This document shows positions 44,525 through 48,517 of a DNA stretch of 48,517 nucleotides, one piece after another. The DNA comes from Corallochytrium limacisporum (taxonomy: Eukaryota; Opisthokonta), in the NCBI GenBank assembly GCA_002811645.1, contig PDIP01000126.1, positions 49,949 through 98,465 on the forward strand, given 5' to 3'. The translations under genes were made by a program, and so were the position numbers. Below the pieces are notes generated by a model. That model searched no databases and was not told where the DNA came from. It saw nothing but the letters and a program-made list of their open reading frames with translations. The first letter of the stretch is position 1. The number at the start of each line of letters is the position of its first letter.

Positions 44525-47464
44525 ATGTCCCAGCAACGCACACCTCTACGAGAGTTAGTCGGAAGTGCAGCATCGCGCTCATCATCATACTCACACCGGG
44601 ACCCATCCTCGCCTGATCGCTACTACGACGTCAGTGACGGAGGCGCACCAGAAAAACATCAGACTCCAAGCAGGCCACCCCCTCCGAACCCCCGATCAGC
44701 AACGAAGCACAGCCCCATGCCGACCAGTACCACCTCATCCTACTCACGTAGGGACGTGAACAGCAGCAGTGACAAAGGTTCAAGTCGTGCCATTAAGCTG
44801 GCTTCCACGGGCACCCTACGGCACATGGAAGGTCTGATTCCTCTGCTGAACAAACTGCAAGATGTGTTCAACCTTACGATGGCGGGAACGGGATCCTCTG
44901 CTGCCACTGATTCCAGCACAGTCAGCGAAGTGATCCAACTTCCACAGATTGTCGTGGTCGGCGCCCAATCCTCAGGCAAGTCCAGTGTGCTGGAGAACAT
45001 TGTCGGGCGTGATTTCTTGCCACGTGGCACTGGAATTGTTACTCGCCGCCCGCTGAACCTCCAACTGATCCAAAAGACAGACCGTCTAGCGGGGGAGCAT
45101 GCTGAGTTCCTCCACAAACCGGGCAAAAAGTATTATAATTTCGAGGAGGTCAGACAAGAGATTCAAGCTGAAACGGAGAGAGTATGCGGCTCTGGGTCGC
45201 TGACTAAAGGCACTGCCAACGGTGACGGCGATGAGAAGGGATCTTCCACAGTCAAGGCCGGAGTAAGCAGCCAACCGATCAACCTGCGGATCTACAGCCC
45301 TCGGGTGCTGAACCTGTCGCTGGTAGATCTGCCTGGTCTGACCCGGGTAGCAACCAACGGCCAAGGCGAGGACATCTCCAAGGAAATCCACGACATGGTC
45401 CTGAGCTACATCCGCAATCCGAATGCGATTATCTTGGCTATCAGTCCCGCCAACTACGACATTGCCAACAGCGAGGCTCTTCGTATCGCCAAAACCGTCG
45501 ACCCAGACGGCATGCGGACCATCGGTGTCCTCACCAAGGTTGACATCATGGACCATGGAACGGACTGTGTCGATATCCTCACGGGTCAGACCTACCCGCT
45601 CTCTCTCGGCTTTGTTGCAGTCGTGAACCGCAGCCAGCGAGACATTATGGAGTTCAAAGACATTGACTCCGCCCTACGGGACGAGGAAGACTTCTTTCGC
45701 ACTCACCTGGCATACTCAAAGATTCATCGTCGGTATTGCGGTACCGCGCATCTGGCACACAAATTGCAGAAATTACTTATGGCTCATGTCCGGGACGCAT
45801 TGCCGGCCCTGAAGAGCCGCGTGAAGACGCTGCTGACCCGTACCCGTGCTCAACTGCGAGAGTGTGGTGAGCCGTTGAAGGATCGAGCGGATAAGAGCGC
45901 ATTCCTGCTGCAGGTGCTAAATCGATTCTCTGGGATATTCACCGGCGCAATCGATGGCGGTGGCGTGGGGCTCGGCAGTGGTGGAAACGCTAGCGGCTTG
46001 CTGGGATCCAATGGCAACGTGACGCTCAACACCACCGAATTGAGTGGAGGCGCTAGGATCTGTTACATCTTCCACGAGATTTTTGGGCACACGTTGGAGA
46101 ACGTGGATCCCTTGGATGGTCTGGAGGACCGGGACATTCTCACGGCAATCCTCAATGCGACTGGACCGCGTCCGTCGCTGTTTCTGCCCGAGGCGAGCTT
46201 TGAGCAGCTTGTGAAACGGCAAATCCGACGATTGGAGGAGCCCTCCCTGCGCTGTTGCGAATTGATCTATGATGAACTAATCAAGATCCTCGGGCAATGC
46301 GAAGAGACACCCGAGTTGCTGCGTTTCAGCCGTCTCCGGGAACGGATCCGGGAGGTCGTGGTTGACATGATCCGCCGCCGCTTGCCGTCCACCAACCGCA
46401 TGATTGAAAGCCTGGTGGCCATCGAATTGAGCTACATCAACACGAACCACCCTGATTTTCTCAGTTCCGGTGACGTCCTATCCCGCGTGCGTAGGACGTT
46501 GCGAAAGGACCACCATGCGCATCGGGATACGGGAGTGAAGTTGTCCGCTGCTGCAACTCCTGGTGACCACGAGTCGGATGGATCAAGCGCCGACCTGGCG
46601 ACTGCAGCTGCGGGCGCGAGCGGCGGTCCCTCTGGTACGACAGCCAACGGTACCCACAAATCCCGCAGAGGCAAACACCGCCACTCCGTGAACGTGGACA
46701 GCTCCGAGGAGCTGAAGAAGCAGTTCAATGGTGGAGAAGTGAGCGGCACTGGCTCGGCGTCAGGAGAGCAGGCCATGTTGAGCGATGACAATGTCGCTTT
46801 CGCGGGAGACAACAGTCAGCACCACCACGTACACTCGCAGAGTCTGGACGGCAACAACAAAGGCGGAGGCATCGCCGCATGGGTACCTTTCTTTGGCGGT
46901 GGTACCAAGAACACTGCAAGTGCACCATCCGCATCGGAGGCTAAGGCAGGCGGCAATGGATCGTCGTCCGATGTTCAGGCTGGGGCTGGCCATGCTGGAC
47001 ACCTGCATCAGTCCTACAGCCAGCAGTATGGACGCCGCCTGTACGACGAAGACGACGCCATCGCCCGGGAATCCCGGGGTGTGGCCAGCCTGGACGATTC
47101 CATCTCCATCCACCAAATGTTCAACCCGGACCGAAAGCATCTACTGCTCGGACGCCTGGAGATGGAGACTGAACTCATCAAGTCATTGATCTGCGCGTAC
47201 TTTGACATTGTGCGTAAAAACATCCAGGATGCCATTCCTAAGGCTATTATGCACTTCTTGGTCAACGAAGTTCGCGACAATTTGCAAGCCACGCTCGTCG
47301 GCCAGCTCTATAACCAGGACATGGTCGACACTCTGTTGGTCGAGAGCGCGGACACTGCCATCAAACGTGCGCAGACGCAGGAGTTCTTGCAGGCCCTGGA
47401 ACGCGCCTGGGCTGTGCTTGGCGAGGTGCGTGACATGAACTACGCCGGGAACAGCCAGCGCTGA
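44525..47464 (+). CDS. DNM1: dynamin-related GTPase, mitochondrial/peroxisomal fission type
   Basis: A complete 979-residue dynamin superfamily protein. The GTPase domain follows a Ser/Pro-rich 100-residue N-terminal extension: P-loop GAQSSGKS (146-153), switch regions with PRGTGIVTRRPL, G3 DLPG (268-271), G4 TKVD (337-340) and VVNRS. The middle/stalk region contains GGARICYIFHEIFG, ATGPRPSLFLPEASFE and EEPSLRCCELIYDEL, which fit Drp1/Dnm1 better than Vps1. It continues to YINTNHPDF (about 637-645), a 220-residue low-complexity insert B, and a C-terminal GTPase effector domain (about 872-965; METELIKSLICAYFDIVRK). No pleckstrin or proline-rich domain is present, as expected for Dnm1. It assembles into rings that constrict mitochondria and peroxisomes. 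Yeast Dnm1 and human Drp1 are about 740-760 residues; the extra length is in the N-terminus, a Gly/Asn-rich loop near 480-500 and insert B. Met101 is an alternative start closer to the family's usual N-terminus. Confidence 0.96.
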   Translation: MSQQRTPLRELVGSAASRSSSYSHRDPSSPDRYYDVSDGGAPEKHQTPSRPPPPNPRSATKHSPMPTSTTSSYSRRDVNSSSDKGSSRAIKLASTGTLRHMEGLIPLLNKLQDVFNLTMAGTGSSAATDSSTVSEVIQLPQIVVVGAQSSGKSSVLENIVGRDFLPRGTGIVTRRPLNLQLIQKTDRLAGEHAEFLHKPGKKYYNFEEVRQEIQAETERVCGSGSLTKGTANGDGDEKGSSTVKAGVSSQPINLRIYSPRVLNLSLVDLPGLTRVATNGQGEDISKEIHDMVLSYIRNPNAIILAISPANYDIANSEALRIAKTVDPDGMRTIGVLTKVDIMDHGTDCVDILTGQTYPLSLGFVAVVNRSQRDIMEFKDIDSALRDEEDFFRTHLAYSKIHRRYCGTAHLAHKLQKLLMAHVRDALPALKSRVKTLLTRTRAQLRECGEPLKDRADKSAFLLQVLNRFSGIFTGAIDGGGVGLGSGGNASGLLGSNGNVTLNTTELSGGARICYIFHEIFGHTLENVDPLDGLEDRDILTAILNATGPRPSLFLPEASFEQLVKRQIRRLEEPSLRCCELIYDELIKILGQCEETPELLRFSRLRERIREVVVDMIRRRLPSTNRMIESLVAIELSYINTNHPDFLSSGDVLSRVRRTLRKDHHAHRDTGVKLSAAATPGDHESDGSSADLATAAAGASGGPSGTTANGTHKSRRGKHRHSVNVDSSEELKKQFNGGEVSGTGSASGEQAMLSDDNVAFAGDNSQHHHVHSQSLDGNNKGGGIAAWVPFFGGGTKNTASAPSASEAKAGGNGSSSDVQAGAGHAGHLHQSYSQQYGRRLYDEDDAIARESRGVASLDDSISIHQMFNPDRKHLLLGRLEMETELIKSLICAYFDIVRKNIQDAIPKAIMHFLVNEVRDNLQATLVGQLYNQDMVDTLLVESADTAIKRAQTQEFLQALERAWAVLGEVRDMNYAGNSQR

Positions 47465-48517
47465 AAAGCTGTTTATGCATTGATGTTTCACATGACACCA
47501 ACAGGCAGAACCAATATGTTTTAACAGAATATTACCATCATACTACCCATACCAACTAAACCACACCATAAACCACCCACTCGTCCCCAAGCCAAAAGTG
47601 TTGTGCACGACATGCCTTACGAAAACTACCGTCCCACACTGCACACGGCCGCCGACAGCCCATCTCCTTCCATTCACCCCTGGCCTGCGGCACCGGCACA
47701 GCCACCACGACGGCACCAGGCCCGTCCCCCCCTCCCCTGCGCTGATCCCTCCATCTCCGCCCCGGGCGACCCCCGGGGGGGGGGGCCTGTGTGTCGCGAA
47801 GTCCTTTTTTTTCTTTACTTTTCTTTTCTGTTTTATGGCGCCATTTTTTCTTCCCGCTCTCGTACGCGGTGGGACTGCTTGGTTTCAGTACTCAAACAGT
47901 GGCCCGGGATGCGCTTAGCAATTCGGGAAACGACACAGAGCGACAGCGAAAGAGCGAGAGAGCGCGAGAGAGAGGGCGGGGACCCGGTGTTTTTTTTTAT
48001 ATTTTCTATTTTTTGGTTATACTCGTCCTCTGCGACGCGACGCCCTCGCCTTAACAAGCACCCGGCGCAGCACAACTTGCGCCGCCCGAGGCTCCTTCGC
48101 CACTTTTTGTTTTCGGGGTTCTCTTTTCCCCGGACGGGGGGGACGGGACGGCCCAGCTCGACCGCCCGGCCAGTCTCCGGTCGCCTTGCCGCCGCCCAGG
48201 TTTTTTTTTTTCTCTTTTTGGGGACTCCCTCCGCTTTTCTTTGTTTTTTGGTGGTGGCACGTGAATAAAGGGAAAAAAAAAGAGGAAAACGGAAAAGAAA
48301 GCAAAGGTTAGGTTAAAGCGTATACACCGGGCCACTCGCAACCGCCTCAGAAAAGAGGTTGAAAGAAAAGAAAAGGAAGGGAGAGAGAGTAATAAAAAGA
48401 AAAGAAGAAATTGTTGTTTTCTGTATGGTTTGATTTTGTTTGGTGTGTGTGGTGGTTGGGGTGTGTGAGAGAGCGAGAGGGAGGGGAAGGGTAGGAAAAG
48501 GGGGGGGGAAGGTTGGG
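47465..48517. other. 3' flank of DNM1 and low-complexity window end
   Basis: No gene is recognised. The first 150 bases probably contain the DNM1 3' UTR. A C4-G11 tract lies at about 47771-47785, poly(T) tracts occur near 47807, 47991 and 48200, and GA-rich purine sequence covers 47937-47980 and 48345-48400. The window ends in GT-, GA- and G-rich low-complexity sequence. Confidence 0.55.

Overview
The window looks like intron-poor fungal nuclear DNA. Two large genes are clear fungal/metazoan-type orthologues: REV3 (DNA polymerase zeta catalytic subunit) and DNM1 (mitochondrial/peroxisomal dynamin). They sit with an array C2H2 zinc-finger factor, a NADAR-domain protein, a crotonase and two short single-pass membrane proteins. 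Six of the seven genes are single uninterrupted frames; REV3 is open for 2,682 codons. This would suit an early-diverging, intron-poor fungus (zoopagomycete-like, for example), but that placement is inference and no marker here fixes the clade. The two runs of N and the odd length suggest a draft-assembly contig.

Layout: 1-2323 no recognised gene; 2324-2893 (+) NADAR protein; 3238-4219 (-) crotonase whose frame is broken near its last third; 5654-6724 (-) and 9021-9839 (+) two divergent signal-peptide/single-TM proteins; 9840-18949 a 9.1-kb gene-poor stretch; 18950-20332 (-) six-finger C2H2 factor; 20333-35173 a 14.8-kb gene-poor stretch with both N gaps; 35174-43222 (-) REV3; 43223-44524 divergent intergenic region with an AT-rich island; 44525-47464 (+) DNM1; 47465-48517 low-complexity end. 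Recognised coding sequence adds up to about 15.8 kb, roughly one third of the window.

The genes do not form a visible pathway. The strongest non-gene pattern is a family of poly(C)-poly(G) inverted repeats, often perfect or near-perfect palindromes, in intergenic DNA. Two of them lie in local tandem duplications, and one of those surrounds an assembly gap. Other points worth following are the frame break and possible tail anchor of the crotonase, the internal 210-bp duplication in the first membrane protein, the SH3-ligand-like motifs in the second, the extreme codon bias of the zinc-finger gene, and the long insertions in REV3 and DNM1. No tRNA, rRNA, CRISPR array or intact transposon was recognised by eye.
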